Shown: positions 8,758 through 18,245, numbered from the stretch's first letter. The stretch is 64,000 nt of DNA from Carboxylicivirga litoralis (GCF_025499605.1 NZ_JAFMVC010000015.1:52405-116404), one strand, 5' to 3'. Notes: generated from the sequence alone by a model not told the origin. Numbers and translations are program-made.

Positions 8758-9882
8758 TTAATTGCTTGTGTGAGAAAATAAATTCTGGTAAAGCTCCAGT
8801 ATTTCGGCATTGTTTAACGATGCTTTTTTTTGTGTGGCCCTGTTCTTAATGGAGCTTAACAGTGTTGATGTTTGTCCATCGGATAGTTGTATGCCTAAAT
8901 GCTTGAGTTTGTCTTTTAATCCTGCGGCTCCCGAGTGCTTACCAATGACCATTTCACTTTGTAAACCAAGCTCATGCGGATGAAAAGCCTGGTAGCTGAG
9001 AGGATTGGTAATAAGACTTTTGCAATGAATGCCAGACTCATGGCTGTAGGCTTGTCGTCCGGTAATCGGTTTAGAACCCGCGTTTGTTCGCCCCGAAACC
9101 TGTTCGAGGTATCGGCTGAGTTCAACGCATTTAGGCAAGATGATTCCCGGGTTATTATTCAGAGAATAATGCAAGGCAGCCGCCACTTCTTCCAACGCCG
9201 CATTGCCTGCCCTTTCACCCAGTCCGTTGATGGTGACCGATGCAGACTGTGCTCCACTCATTAAAGCCGTAATGGTATTGGCTGTTGCCATACCTAAGTC
9301 ATTGTGGCCATGAAATTCAATCGGTACAGTATCGCATAGCTGCGAATAGCGTTGCATAAACTGTTGTACCCACATTGGATTCATGATGCCCACCGTATCA
9401 GCCAGACGAATGCGGTCGGCTCCCAATTCTTTGGCCGTCAATATAAAATCATCGAGCCAGTCGGCATTGGCACGTGAAGCATCCTGGGCACCCACAGCCA
9501 CAAATTCGAATTGCTCTTTGGCTTTCGTCACCATGTCTTTTAACAACTGCATCACCCAAAGTCGGTTTTTACCCATAGATGCCAACTGGATGGCCGAAAC
9601 CGGAAAAGATATATTAATACGACGGGCACCGGTTGATAGCGTAGCTTCTAAATCATTTGCAGTGGCGCGTGCCCAACAGGTGGCGCTGAAACGAAAGCCT
9701 TGTGCGATAAGCGCTTTGATGTCGGCTTGCTCTTCTGGCGAGATGGCCGGAGTGCCAATTTCCAATTCTTTTACGCCGGCCTCATCCAGCATGGCCGCTA
9801 TGCGCATTTTTTCCTGTAACGAAAAAACAACCCCGGCTGCTTGTTCGCCATCGCGTAAGGTGGTATCGATTAAGTGTATCAT
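8758..9882 (-). CDS. nifV: Homocitrate synthase
   Basis: A 374-residue DRE-TIM metallolyase that condenses acetyl-CoA with 2-oxoglutarate to give homocitrate, the organic ligand of FeMo-cofactor. Visible family features are the N-terminal DTTLRDGEQAAGV (6-18), the metal-binding HGHNDLGMA and the NGLGERAGNA loop. The same fold is used by isopropylmalate synthase (LeuA), but the length lacks the LeuA regulatory domain and the gene sits inside a nif operon, which supports NifV. It follows the ferredoxin gene after 83 bases and precedes the unknown 127-residue gene by 5. Confidence 0.95.
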   Translation of the reverse strand: MIHLIDTTLRDGEQAAGVVFSLQEKMRIAAMLDEAGVKELEIGTPAISPEEQADIKALIAQGFRFSATCWARATANDLEATLSTGARRINISFPVSAIQLASMGKNRLWVMQLLKDMVTKAKEQFEFVAVGAQDASRANADWLDDFILTAKELGADRIRLADTVGIMNPMWVQQFMQRYSQLCDTVPIEFHGHNDLGMATANTITALMSGAQSASVTINGLGERAGNAALEEVAAALHYSLNNNPGIILPKCVELSRYLEQVSGRTNAGSKPITGRQAYSHESGIHCKSLITNPLSYQAFHPHELGLQSEMVIGKHSGAAGLKDKLKHLGIQLSDGQTSTLLSSIKNRATQKKASLNNAEILELYQNLFSHTSN

Positions 9883-9965
9883 ATTTCATCCATTTAAAGG
9901 GAAAGGGGACTTCGGGATAAGACCCAAACAGGTCCACGAAGTCCCCTGTTCACAACGCAACATCT

Positions 9966-10271
9966 TTAATCTGTTATCAAATAGTCTTCAACGGCACTGC
10001 CTTCTTCCAGTGCATCGAGTATTTCGTCAATCCGTTCTTCTGTTACCCCTCCATACCAAAGGTTGTTGGGATGAATAACCATGATGGGCCCTTGTGAACA
10101 CACATTGAGGCAGCCTGTAGTCGACACCGTGACGTCGAGCCCACGGTCGTCGCACTCTTCCATCAGGTACTGAACCATATCAACGGCTCCACTTTTATTA
10201 CAATAGCCCTGGGCATCGCCAGCCACTCTGAATGAATTACATACTAGGATGTGATAGTCTGGTTTCTTCAT
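9966..10271 (-). CDS. [2Fe-2S] ferredoxin, thioredoxin-fold type
   Basis: A 101-residue ferredoxin resembling the Clostridium pasteurianum and Azotobacter Shethna-type [2Fe-2S] proteins. Cysteines at 11, 24, 54 and 58 fit the C-x12-C ... C-x3-C ligand pattern; Cys40 is extra. The segment TGCLNVCSQGP is the typical second cluster-binding loop. Relatives in nif operons are thought to interact with nitrogenase or supply electrons or cluster precursors. It lies between nifB and nifV. Confidence 0.92.
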   Translation of the reverse strand: MKKPDYHILVCNSFRVAGDAQGYCNKSGAVDMVQYLMEECDDRGLDVTVSTTGCLNVCSQGPIMVIHPNNLWYGGVTEERIDEILDALEEGSAVEDYLITD

Positions 10272-10287
10272 GCTTTTTTATTTTTAA

Positions 10288-10315
10288 ATCCGAAGCCCGA
10301 AGTCCGGGATCCGAA
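10288..10315. repeat. Four tandem degenerate heptamers
   Basis: The units are ATCCGAA, GCCCGAA, GTCCGGG and ATCCGAA, exactly 28 bases, just upstream of the ferredoxin gene. A related three-unit run lies at 18594-18614 in the nifH-nifI1 gap. Function unknown. Confidence 0.6.
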
Positions 10316-10363
10316 GAATGATGTTCTAATTTTTTCTGATAGCGAATTAGCCAATAGCAATTT

Positions 10364-10379
10364 GCAATATGAATATTGC
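10364..10379. other. Short perfect inverted repeat
   Basis: GCAATAT (10364-10370), GA, ATATTGC (10373-10379) in the 167-base gap between nifB and the ferredoxin gene. It could be a protein site or a small RNA hairpin. No assignment. Confidence 0.35.
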
Positions 10380-10438
10380 TGGTACACTGCACATTTACTG
10401 TATCAACTCTCCCTTCTCAATTTTCACTTTTTATTTTA

Positions 10439-11698
10439 TCAGCCACAACCAGTGGCTTTGCCGCTGCAGCCCGAGCCGCATTGAAACATATCGGACTTGC
10501 AGAGGGTGCGCAGTTCCTTACCTTCATACACATGGTCGAGGCCCTGGTCGATAAGACCACTCATTTCCACTATTTTTAATCCATGGCGTGATAGTATGGC
10601 CGATGGTTTGGGGCCAATGCCGCCAACCAGCAACGCCTGACAATCCGATAAGGTTTCCGCCAGGTTAATCCATCGTTCATCGCCAGTTCCTTTCTCGGGT
10701 GTGGCGCGCACATTCACCAGTTTATAACCGTTGGGCGTTTGCCTGAAAATGTGCATGCGGTCCGCTTCACCCAGATGTTGATTCACCAGGATGCCTTCCA
10801 TGGAGGCCACGGCGACATAGGGTCGCTCTTTGCCATCGGTGGCTGTCATTTTCGCCGCCTTAGAAAGAAGTTGTGCCGCTTCGGCCGAATCTTTGCCCAG
10901 CAAACCAGCTGCATCGGCCCTGCAACGAGCACAATGCGACATGGGAGGCAGGTGCTGTTCAACCTCGCGACGCAACTCTTTCATGAACTCTGACGACGGC
11001 TCAAGTATTAATTCAAAAGGTGTATTTTTAACCGGAAAGAAAGGGATTGTATTTAATAAATCGACGCCTTTAGCAGCCATGGCTTCGGCTACTTCGCCCA
11101 CTTCATTGTCGTTAATACCAGGAATAACAATGGTATTCACTTTAACAGTTATGCCCGCTTTCTTTAGCAAATCAATGGCTTCCAGCTGGCGCTCCAATAA
11201 CAGTTCGCCGGCGGGCTTACCAAAATAGCCTCGTTTTTCGAATCGCACCCAACCATATACCTTCTCCAGGGTTTCGGCACGAAGACTATTGAGGGTCACC
11301 GTTATGTGTGTAACCTCCAGTTCTTTGAGTTCGGCAATATATGGTTTCAGGTTAAGGCCGTTGGTTGATACGCATAGCAACATATCCGGAAAGTGTTCGC
11401 GCACTCCGCGCAAGGTTGCCATGGTTTGTTTGGGATTGGCAAAAGGATCACCTGGACCGGCAATGCCCACCACCTTCAATTCAGGCATTATCTGCACTAA
11501 ATCTTTTAAGTAAGCAAGGGCCTGTTCAGGCGATAAAACCGAGCTGGTCACACCAGGGCGGCTTTCATTCACACAATCAAATTTGCGGTTGCAGTAGTTG
11601 CATTTAATATTGCATTGCGGAGCTACAGGTAAATGAACCCGGGCATATTTATGATGAGATTCTTTGCTAAAGCAGGGATGTTGAGTGATGTCCTTCAT
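10439..11698 (-). CDS. nifB: Nitrogenase cofactor biosynthesis radical SAM protein NifB
   Basis: A 419-residue fusion. The N-terminal radical SAM domain (about 15-265) carries the SAM-cluster cysteines 29, 33 and 36 (CNIKCNYC) and further conserved cysteines such as Cys42 and the CARC pair near 255. It builds NifB-co, the [8Fe-9S-C] precursor of FeMo-co. The C-terminal part (about 290-400) is a NifX/NafY-like cofactor-binding domain with an HLGEADRMHIF segment. The last 20 residues are unusually rich in Cys and Gly. It sits 66 bases after nifN and completes the core set H, D, K, E, N and B. Confidence 0.96.
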   Translation of the reverse strand: MKDITQHPCFSKESHHKYARVHLPVAPQCNIKCNYCNRKFDCVNESRPGVTSSVLSPEQALAYLKDLVQIMPELKVVGIAGPGDPFANPKQTMATLRGVREHFPDMLLCVSTNGLNLKPYIAELKELEVTHITVTLNSLRAETLEKVYGWVRFEKRGYFGKPAGELLLERQLEAIDLLKKAGITVKVNTIVIPGINDNEVGEVAEAMAAKGVDLLNTIPFFPVKNTPFELILEPSSEFMKELRREVEQHLPPMSHCARCRADAAGLLGKDSAEAAQLLSKAAKMTATDGKERPYVAVASMEGILVNQHLGEADRMHIFRQTPNGYKLVNVRATPEKGTGDERWINLAETLSDCQALLVGGIGPKPSAILSRHGLKIVEMSGLIDQGLDHVYEGKELRTLCKSDMFQCGSGCSGKATGCG

Positions 11699-11764
11699 AT
11701 CGTAGATAGTTGTTTGTCAGTAGTTAGTTTTTAGTCTTTCGCATCCGGTCCTGGATTTTTCAGG

Positions 11765-13162
11765 TTACATGTATTTATACCCAATGGGCGAATGACTTTG
11801 TTTGTAATCAATCAGTGCATTCGCGATGGTATCAAACAGGTTTTGTGTACCCCGATAGCCCAGGTGTAAGATGCGTTGTCCGCCAAGTCTGTCGTGAATG
11901 GGAAAACCCACGCGAACCATGGGAATATCCAGGTTGCGGGCAATGTAATAGCCTTTGCTATTGCCAATAATGATGTCGGGTTTAAGGTCGTGACTGATTT
12001 CATTGATGACTTCAAAATCGGCATCGCTCATCACCTTAATGGTGTCGGCATGAACCGGGCAATGTTCTTTAATTTTTTGCTGAAGCTTTCCGGTGTTGGC
12101 GCCTGAGGCGGCCACTACAACCTGGATACCAATTTCATCGAGGAACGAGCAGAGTCCCAGGACAAAATCTTCTTCGCCGTATACCACAGCCTTTTTGCCA
12201 AACACATATTTATGGCCATCGGCATAGGCATCAAGTAGGCGGCCACGCTCGTCTTCATACTTCTCAGGTAAAGCTTTGCCACTTAGTTTCTGCAGCTTAT
12301 CGAAAAAGGCATCGCAGCTATTAACGCCTATAGGCAGAATGGAAGCAAAGCGTTGTACGTCGTGTTCTTTTTCGAGCCACATGGCCGGACTTACCGTTTC
12401 GCCATCACTTTTGCCACCTTGGCGGACTTCGCAAAAAGCACCCAGCTCAAGCGAGGCATAGGCCCCTCCGCAGGTTTTAACTTCGTTTAAAGGCGTTCCT
12501 CCTTGCGGAATACGGTGGTAATGGTTCCAAACCGGGTTGTCGAGCGCCGTTGAATAATCGGGTAAAACCGTGGCATCAAGGCCAAAGTCGCTACAGATTT
12601 CTTTTAAATGACGGATGTCGGCAGGTGACACAAACCCGGGAAACAAATTGATTTTATCCAGTTTGTCCATTTTTAGGGTGAAATGCTTTAGCACTTCAAA
12701 AACAGTGGCATGAAAGCCATCCATGTGTGTCCCCTGGTAACTGGGTGTCGACACGGAGAAAAGTGCCGGCCAGCTGGCTTCATGCAGCTCACTTTTTATC
12801 TGATGAAGCAAGAGGTTCACATCTTCACCAATGGTTTCGCTCAGACATGTTGTGGCAATGCCAATGGCTTGAGGCCGATATTGGTTAATGACATTTTTAA
12901 GAGCGATTTTAAGATTTTGAACGCCGCCAAAAATGGTTGTTTCTTCGCTAAAGTTGGATGAGGCAATGTCCACCGGTTCCTTGTAGTGGCTAATCATATA
13001 GCGACGGATATAGGTGGCACAGCCTTGTGAGCCGTGTATGACGGGTACGCATCCTTCAATGCCTTTGAGCGCCACGCTGGCTCCCAGGGGCGAGCATAGC
13101 TTACAGGCGTTTCGTGTGGAAACGAAGGAGCGTTTATCTTTTATCATTGGGATAGGTTCCAT
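11765..13162 (-). CDS. nifN: FeMo-cofactor scaffold subunit NifN
   Basis: A 465-residue member of the nitrogenase component 1 family and partner of NifE in the scaffold that matures NifB-co to FeMo-co precursor. It resembles NifK (HGSQGC, PVDIASSNFSEE, TTCLSETIGED) but lacks the full P-cluster pattern. Cysteines 20, 23, 38, 48 and 106 are in the N-terminal domain. The C terminus has the family PMVRVGFPIHDRLGGQR motif. It starts 21 bases after nifE. Confidence 0.94.
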   Translation of the reverse strand: MEPIPMIKDKRSFVSTRNACKLCSPLGASVALKGIEGCVPVIHGSQGCATYIRRYMISHYKEPVDIASSNFSEETTIFGGVQNLKIALKNVINQYRPQAIGIATTCLSETIGEDVNLLLHQIKSELHEASWPALFSVSTPSYQGTHMDGFHATVFEVLKHFTLKMDKLDKINLFPGFVSPADIRHLKEICSDFGLDATVLPDYSTALDNPVWNHYHRIPQGGTPLNEVKTCGGAYASLELGAFCEVRQGGKSDGETVSPAMWLEKEHDVQRFASILPIGVNSCDAFFDKLQKLSGKALPEKYEDERGRLLDAYADGHKYVFGKKAVVYGEEDFVLGLCSFLDEIGIQVVVAASGANTGKLQQKIKEHCPVHADTIKVMSDADFEVINEISHDLKPDIIIGNSKGYYIARNLDIPMVRVGFPIHDRLGGQRILHLGYRGTQNLFDTIANALIDYKQSHSPIGYKYM

Positions 13163-13183
13163 GGGTAACGTTGTTTAGCCGTT

Positions 13184-14524
13184 CTACTTAAAAAATTTCC
13201 AAACCGGGCTGGTGACCGAGGCGCATACTTCGTGGGCAAAATTGAGCATGCCTTCAAAACCGGCCAAAGCCTCTTTTCGTTCGTGGTTGTGGTCGCAAAA
13301 ACCGATGCCCAATTTGTAGGCTATGGGGCGTTCTTTGACGCCGCCGATAAACAAATTGACACCTTTCTCTTTCACAAACTCCGATAGTTCGTTGGGGTTG
13401 GAGTCATCAACGATAACGGTTCCTTCATCGCACAGCTTCTTCAGCAGCATATAGTCGTCTCGATTGCCGGTTTGCGAACCAACAACGGCAGTCTCCATGC
13501 CAATTAATCGCAATGCTTTGACCAGGCTGATGGCTTTAAAGGCACCGCCTACATAAATAGCTGCTTTTTTGCCTTGTAATTTCAGTTTGAAAGGCGCCAG
13601 TGCCGGAAGTAATTCGCTTAATTCGTCACCCACCAGCTGCCGGGCTTTATCCATCAGCTCATCGCTTTTAAAGAAAGAAGCTACCTCGTACAGGGCGTCG
13701 GCCATGTCTTCAATGCCAAAATAGGAGACCTTTTTAAATGGAATCCCATATTTATCTTTCATCTCGCGGGCCAGGTGCATCATGGAGCCGGAGCATTGTA
13801 CCACGTTGAGCGATGCTTTGTGGGCTTTTCGGATTTCATCAACACGACCATCGCCGGTGAGGCAGGTGATGATATTGACACCTATTTTGCTGTAATAGTC
13901 CTTTAGCATCCATAATTCTCCGGCCAGGTTAAAGTCGCCCAGTATGTTAATGCTAAAGGGAGGTGCTTCATACGTGTTGTCGGTGCCAACCAAAAGAGAG
14001 AGGGCATCGCAGGCGGCTTTATAACCATCTTTTTTGGTGCCTTTAAATCCTTCGGCCATCACGGGCAATACCTGTATGTTTTGCTCTTTCGATACCTGGC
14101 GGCAGATGGCTTCCACGTCATCGCCAATAACCCCGACAATGCAGGTTGAATACACAAAGGCGGCTTTGGGTTGATAGGCTTCAATCAGTTCGGTGAGGGC
14201 CTTGTATAGTTTGGGCTCGCCACCAAATACCACATCTTTCTCCCGCAGATCGGTGGAGAAACTTAAACGGTGCAACTGCGGGCCTGATGACAGGGCGCCC
14301 CGGATGTCCCAGGTGTAGGCCGCACAGCCAATGGGGCCGTGAATCAGGTGAAGCGCATCGGCAATGGGGTAGAGGACAACCCGTGAGCCGCAGAAGACAC
14401 AAGCACGCTGACTGACGCTGCCGGCCAGGCTCTTTTTTTCACAATCGAGCTCGTGCGCGGTGGTGCCAATGGTATGAATTTGTTTTGTTCGTTCTTTAAT
14501 TAACCGTTCCATAGTCGTCGTCAA
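13184..14524 (-). CDS. nifE: FeMo-cofactor scaffold subunit NifE
   Basis: A 446-residue NifD-like protein that forms the NifEN heterotetramer. Cysteines 42, 45, 67 and 128 (ACVFCGS, GPIGCAAY, STCIVGVIGDD) include the probable ligands of the [4Fe-4S] cluster held between NifE and NifN. STDLREKDVVFGGE and the C-terminal GFEGMLNFA are typical NifE segments. A 180-base gap separates it from nifK, longer than most gaps in the operon. Confidence 0.95.
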   Translation of the reverse strand: MTTTMERLIKERTKQIHTIGTTAHELDCEKKSLAGSVSQRACVFCGSRVVLYPIADALHLIHGPIGCAAYTWDIRGALSSGPQLHRLSFSTDLREKDVVFGGEPKLYKALTELIEAYQPKAAFVYSTCIVGVIGDDVEAICRQVSKEQNIQVLPVMAEGFKGTKKDGYKAACDALSLLVGTDNTYEAPPFSINILGDFNLAGELWMLKDYYSKIGVNIITCLTGDGRVDEIRKAHKASLNVVQCSGSMMHLAREMKDKYGIPFKKVSYFGIEDMADALYEVASFFKSDELMDKARQLVGDELSELLPALAPFKLKLQGKKAAIYVGGAFKAISLVKALRLIGMETAVVGSQTGNRDDYMLLKKLCDEGTVIVDDSNPNELSEFVKEKGVNLFIGGVKERPIAYKLGIGFCDHNHERKEALAGFEGMLNFAHEVCASVTSPVWKFFK

Positions 14525-14704
14525 AAGATGGTGTTAATTAGTTTTGTGATCCGGTAATTATCGGATAGTCAGTGGTTCTGGTAATCTGCTTTCAGATTTA
14601 GAAGGAACCGCTTTAAAAAGAAGAAGAATACGCCAAAGTGGAGTAAGAGAATGAGATTTCGAGTGGTCTGGCACGATCACGCATCCTTCTTCATCGGTGT
14701 CAAT
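14525..14704. other. nifK-nifE spacer
   Basis: No gene seen. ATCCGGTAA/TTATCGGAT (14549-14566) is a 9-base dyad with one mismatch and no loop. I see no convincing promoter for nifE on the minus strand. Confidence 0.35.
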
Positions 14705-16087
14705 CTACATGGTTAGTTCAAATGCTTCCTCAGGGCAGTTGGTATCTTGTCGTTCCATCACAACAGACAGAATCTTTTCAAGAATACGTATGCCACCCAT
14801 GTATCCAATTGTAGGGAAATAACTGTGACCTATCCGGTCGAGTATAGGAAAACCCATTCGCACAAACGGAATGTTCTCATCGCGTGCGATGTATTTGCCG
14901 TAGGTGTTGCCTATCAACAAATCAACGGGCTCTTCTTTAATCCATTGATGCATCAGGAACATATCGGCATTGGCGCCATTCTTATACTTGGCTTCGGGCA
15001 CTTTGTCTTCTAAAAGGGCTTTCATGCGTTTGTCAAACTGCTTGCCCGGTGTTCCTGAAACAATATATACGGGTTTCATATCCATATCTACCAAAAACTC
15101 AGTGAGTGGAATCAGCTGGTCGGGGTCGCCCCAAAGCGCCACGCGTTTGCCATAGAGGTACTGGTGCATGTCGGTGATCACATCGACCAGGCGTCCACGC
15201 TCATCGTTAATGCTGTCGGGTACCGAAACCGATGCTACTCTGGAAAGTGCTTGAATAAAGCGGTCGGTAGCTTTCAGCCCAATGGGTAAATCTTCGATGG
15301 TGAAATTAACTTTACACTGGTTATCGAGCTTGATGGCAGCTAATTTTGTGGCCCACTCGCCCAATCCGATGGTGTGCAGGCTATTGCCCATGCTGGCCAT
15401 TTCGGGGATGGTTGTACCACCTTTGGGGTACATCTCGTAATGACCATTCATCGGTGTATCCAACACATCCGACGTATCAGGCAAAAGCACATTGCGTACT
15501 TTCATCAGTTTCATCAGGCGCTTCAGTTCGCGCATGTCAGATGGCTCTACCCATCCGGCCAAAAGGTTGATTTGATTGATTAATTCATCAGTGTTATTGG
15601 CAAAATATTTAACAATGCCTTCGAGCATGTTGGCATACCCCGTCACGTGACTTCCCACATAACTGGGCGTAGCCGCATGTATCACATGCTTGCCTTCGGG
15701 CACTTTATCATCGGTGCGGGCTTTGTTAACGATTTGTCCCAAGTCATCACCAATGGTTTCTGACAAACAGGTGGAGTGAACAGCAATAATTTCCGGCTCA
15801 TAAATGGTGAAAATATTGGTAATAGCCTGCATCAGGTTCGATTGGCCCCCAAACACGGATGAACCTTCGGTAAATGAACTGGTGGCTGCCATCACCGGTT
15901 CCTTGTAGTGCCTGGTGAGTGCGCTTCGGTGATAAGAGCAACAGCCCTGCGAACCATGGCTGTGTGGTAAACATCCATGAATGCCCAGAGCAGCATACAT
16001 GGCTCCGACAGGCTGGCACGTTTTGGCCGGGTTAACGGTGAGTGCCTTCCTTTCAACGACTTTATCTGTTGTATGACGTAATAACAT
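14705..16087 (-). CDS. nifK: Nitrogenase MoFe protein beta subunit
   Basis: A 460-residue beta subunit. P-cluster cysteines fall at 24, 49 and 107, each exactly 46 positions before Azotobacter beta-C70, C95 and C153, so this is a short NifK lacking the proteobacterial N-terminal extension, as in clostridial-type enzymes. Family segments include HGSQGCCSY, FTEGSSVFGGQ and STCLSETIGDD. The start follows nifD by 12 bases and is preceded by a clear AAGGAGAA ribosome site. Confidence 0.97.
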   Translation of the reverse strand: MLLRHTTDKVVERKALTVNPAKTCQPVGAMYAALGIHGCLPHSHGSQGCCSYHRSALTRHYKEPVMAATSSFTEGSSVFGGQSNLMQAITNIFTIYEPEIIAVHSTCLSETIGDDLGQIVNKARTDDKVPEGKHVIHAATPSYVGSHVTGYANMLEGIVKYFANNTDELINQINLLAGWVEPSDMRELKRLMKLMKVRNVLLPDTSDVLDTPMNGHYEMYPKGGTTIPEMASMGNSLHTIGLGEWATKLAAIKLDNQCKVNFTIEDLPIGLKATDRFIQALSRVASVSVPDSINDERGRLVDVITDMHQYLYGKRVALWGDPDQLIPLTEFLVDMDMKPVYIVSGTPGKQFDKRMKALLEDKVPEAKYKNGANADMFLMHQWIKEEPVDLLIGNTYGKYIARDENIPFVRMGFPILDRIGHSYFPTIGYMGGIRILEKILSVVMERQDTNCPEEAFELTM

Positions 16088-16099
16088 AGTTTTTTCTCC

Positions 16100-17731
16100 T
16101 TATTCGTTAATGGCAAAACTTCCAACTATCTCAGGCTCATGCTTCCAAGGGGCATCAACCAGTTTCCAAATATCAGTGCCCAACATGCGTTCCATCTCCA
16201 CATAAAAATTGATGGCACCTTCAAAGCCCGCATAAGGACCGCCATAATCGTAGCTGTGCAGCTGTTTTAATGGCACCCCATATTTTTGAACCACATATTT
16301 TTCTTTGATGCCAGCACAGAAAACATCGGGCTTGTAGAACTCAATCAGTTTCTCAGTTTCCCAATGGTTGACATCATCAACAACCAGTGCGTTTTTGTTC
16401 ATCTCTGGCATCATACCGTCGTAATCACTAAAGCGATAGCCTTTTTCGAGTAAGGCCTTTTTCTTCTCAGCAAGGTCGCCGCGATACAGCTCTTCGTCTT
16501 TCGTCACCGTTAAATCTTCGATGTTTCGTGTGTCGGCGTCTATCTTGATATTCGGAATCACATGGCGTCCTTCATAATCATCGCGGTGAGCAAATTCGTA
16601 GCCGGCCGATACGGTGGTAACACCCAGCTCCCTGAATAAATCCTGGTAGTGGTGAGCCCGTGAACCTCCAACAAACATCATGGCCAGTTTGCCTTCAGTC
16701 TTCGGTTTAACTTTTGCTTTGATAGCTTCCACCTTGGTGGTTTCGCGGGCGATGATTGCATCCACCTTCGCTGTTAATTCGTCGTCATCAAAGTATTCGG
16801 CACATTTTTTCAGCGACTTGGCGGTTGATTCGGCGCCAATAAAATTCACCTTAATCCAGGGGATGCCGTATTTCTCTTCCATCATCTCGGCAATGTAGTT
16901 GATGGAGCGGTGGCACATCACCATGTTTAAATCGGCTGTGTGCGAATACTCCATGCTTTTGATGGTGGAGTTACCCGAAAAAGTGGATAAAAGGGTGATG
17001 CCGGCTTCTTCGAATAAACGCTCTAACTCAAAGGCATCGCCACCGATATTGTACTCGCCCAGTAGATTAACCTGGAATTTACCTTCGCGAGGACGGTCGT
17101 TATTACCTACCACATGGGTGAATACGCCGTTGTTGGCAATGTGGTGCCCTGCTGATTGCGATACACCGCGGTAGCCTTCGCAGCTGAAACCAAAAATGTT
17201 AATACCCAATTCGGCTTTCATGTCGCGGGCCACCGAATGCACATCATCCCCAATGAGCCCTACCGGACAGGTTGAGAAGATGCCGATGGCTTTGGGCTGA
17301 AAAATGGCGTAGGCCTCGCGGATGGCATCTTTTAGTTTCGCTTCTCCACCAAAGACAATGTTTTCATCCTGCATATCGGTTGAGAAGGCGTAAGTCATAA
17401 AATTGTCTTCCCCTTCGGCCGGTTTGGTTTGGTTGCGTCGGGTGAGCCAGGCGTAAAAGCTACAGCCAATGGGGCCGTGTACCAGGTTAATGATGTCGCG
17501 GGTTGGGCCTAACACCACACCTTTGCAGCCGGCATAGGTACAGCCACGTTGGGTGATAATGCCCGGAATGGTTCTGACGTTGGCCTGTATCTCCGGCCCT
17601 TCATCCGGGTTATTCGCCACCAGTGCTTTTTTGCGTTTCTTGGCAATTTTGGGCGGATATTTCGCAATGATTTCCTCCATCAGTTCAGATGGGTCGGGTA
17701 ATCCGTTTGTTATATCTTTTTTCTTTACCAT
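16100..17731 (-). CDS. nifD: Nitrogenase MoFe protein alpha subunit
   Basis: A 543-residue alpha subunit, about 50 longer than the Azotobacter protein (492). P-cluster cysteines are at 64, 90 and 155. FeMo-co ligands are Cys273 (VMCHRS) and His492 (QLHSYDYGGPY). Gln192 and His196 in GVSQSAGHHIA match the substrate-site Q191/H195. The interval between the two cofactor ligands is 219 residues here against 167 in Azotobacter, so the extra segment lies in about 385-440. This insertion is known from Clostridium pasteurianum-type NifD. The intact ligand set supports an active Mo-nitrogenase rather than a NifD-like relative. Confidence 0.97.
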   Translation of the reverse strand: MVKKKDITNGLPDPSELMEEIIAKYPPKIAKKRKKALVANNPDEGPEIQANVRTIPGIITQRGCTYAGCKGVVLGPTRDIINLVHGPIGCSFYAWLTRRNQTKPAEGEDNFMTYAFSTDMQDENIVFGGEAKLKDAIREAYAIFQPKAIGIFSTCPVGLIGDDVHSVARDMKAELGINIFGFSCEGYRGVSQSAGHHIANNGVFTHVVGNNDRPREGKFQVNLLGEYNIGGDAFELERLFEEAGITLLSTFSGNSTIKSMEYSHTADLNMVMCHRSINYIAEMMEEKYGIPWIKVNFIGAESTAKSLKKCAEYFDDDELTAKVDAIIARETTKVEAIKAKVKPKTEGKLAMMFVGGSRAHHYQDLFRELGVTTVSAGYEFAHRDDYEGRHVIPNIKIDADTRNIEDLTVTKDEELYRGDLAEKKKALLEKGYRFSDYDGMMPEMNKNALVVDDVNHWETEKLIEFYKPDVFCAGIKEKYVVQKYGVPLKQLHSYDYGGPYAGFEGAINFYVEMERMLGTDIWKLVDAPWKHEPEIVGSFAINE

Positions 17732-17743
17732 AGTGTTTTAATT

Positions 17744-18124
17744 TTAGATGTCTAAAACAAGGTCGCCAACTTCGCCGGTGCGCACCCTGATGGCTTCGTT
17801 CATAGGCAAAACGAATATTTTGCCATCGCCGGCAGCCGGTGTTTGGTTGGCTTCAATAATGGTTTCTACACAAGTGCTCACTCGTTTGTCGGGCACCACA
17901 ATTTGTAAAACGCGCTGAGGGCGCAGGCGGGGTTCTTTGCCTAAATGCTCTAATGCTTCGGGCGTATCTTGTTTAACGCCTTCGAGTACTTTCGCTTCCC
18001 AAAGACCTTTGCCGCGGCCAAAAACTTTTCCGCTGGCAGTCATGGAAGTAAATCCGGCATCTTTCAGAGCATTTTTGGTCTGGTTCATTTTATCAATTCG
18101 GATGATGGCCATTATACATTTCAT
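17744..18124 (-). CDS. nifI2: PII-like nitrogenase regulator NifI2
   Basis: A 126-residue GlnB-family protein of the NifI2 subgroup. It starts with MAIIRIDK-type sequence after MKC and ends with GDGKIFVLPMNEAIRVRTGE. In methanogens NifI1 and NifI2 form a complex that binds NifDK and blocks activity in ammonium excess, relieved by 2-oxoglutarate. The location between nifH and nifD, 12 bases before nifD, is the classic anaerobe arrangement. The T-loop is longer than in ordinary GlnB, as expected for NifI2. Confidence 0.93.
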   Translation of the reverse strand: MKCIMAIIRIDKMNQTKNALKDAGFTSMTASGKVFGRGKGLWEAKVLEGVKQDTPEALEHLGKEPRLRPQRVLQIVVPDKRVSTCVETIIEANQTPAAGDGKIFVLPMNEAIRVRTGEVGDLVLDI

Positions 18125-18180
18125 AGTATCGTTCGATTTTTGTCAGTAGTCTGTTAAAAATGAGAGCTGAGAATGGAGTG

Positions 18181-18245
18181 AAAAGAGGTGAGTTATGGCT
18201 TAGTAAGTAAGAGTTTAGCCTCACTTCTTATGACTCATCTCTTTT
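18181..18245 (-). other. Long hairpin between nifI1 and nifI2
   Basis: AAAAGAGGTGAGT (18181-18193) pairs with ACTCATCTCTTTT (18233-18245) over 13 positions with one G-U in the minus-strand RNA. It begins at the nifI1 stop codon and ends with a short U-rich side. It could limit read-through or stabilise the upstream nifH-nifI1 message. Confidence 0.5.

Noticed and set aside
9383..10078. 231-codon open frame on the plus strand over nifV and the ferredoxin gene
   Set aside because: It is antisense to two well-supported nif genes, has no recognisable product and is a shadow of their codon pattern.
14669..14684. TGGCACGATCACGCAT resembling a sigma-54 promoter
   Set aside because: It is on the plus strand, pointing into the end of nifK, and the GG-GC distance is one base short.
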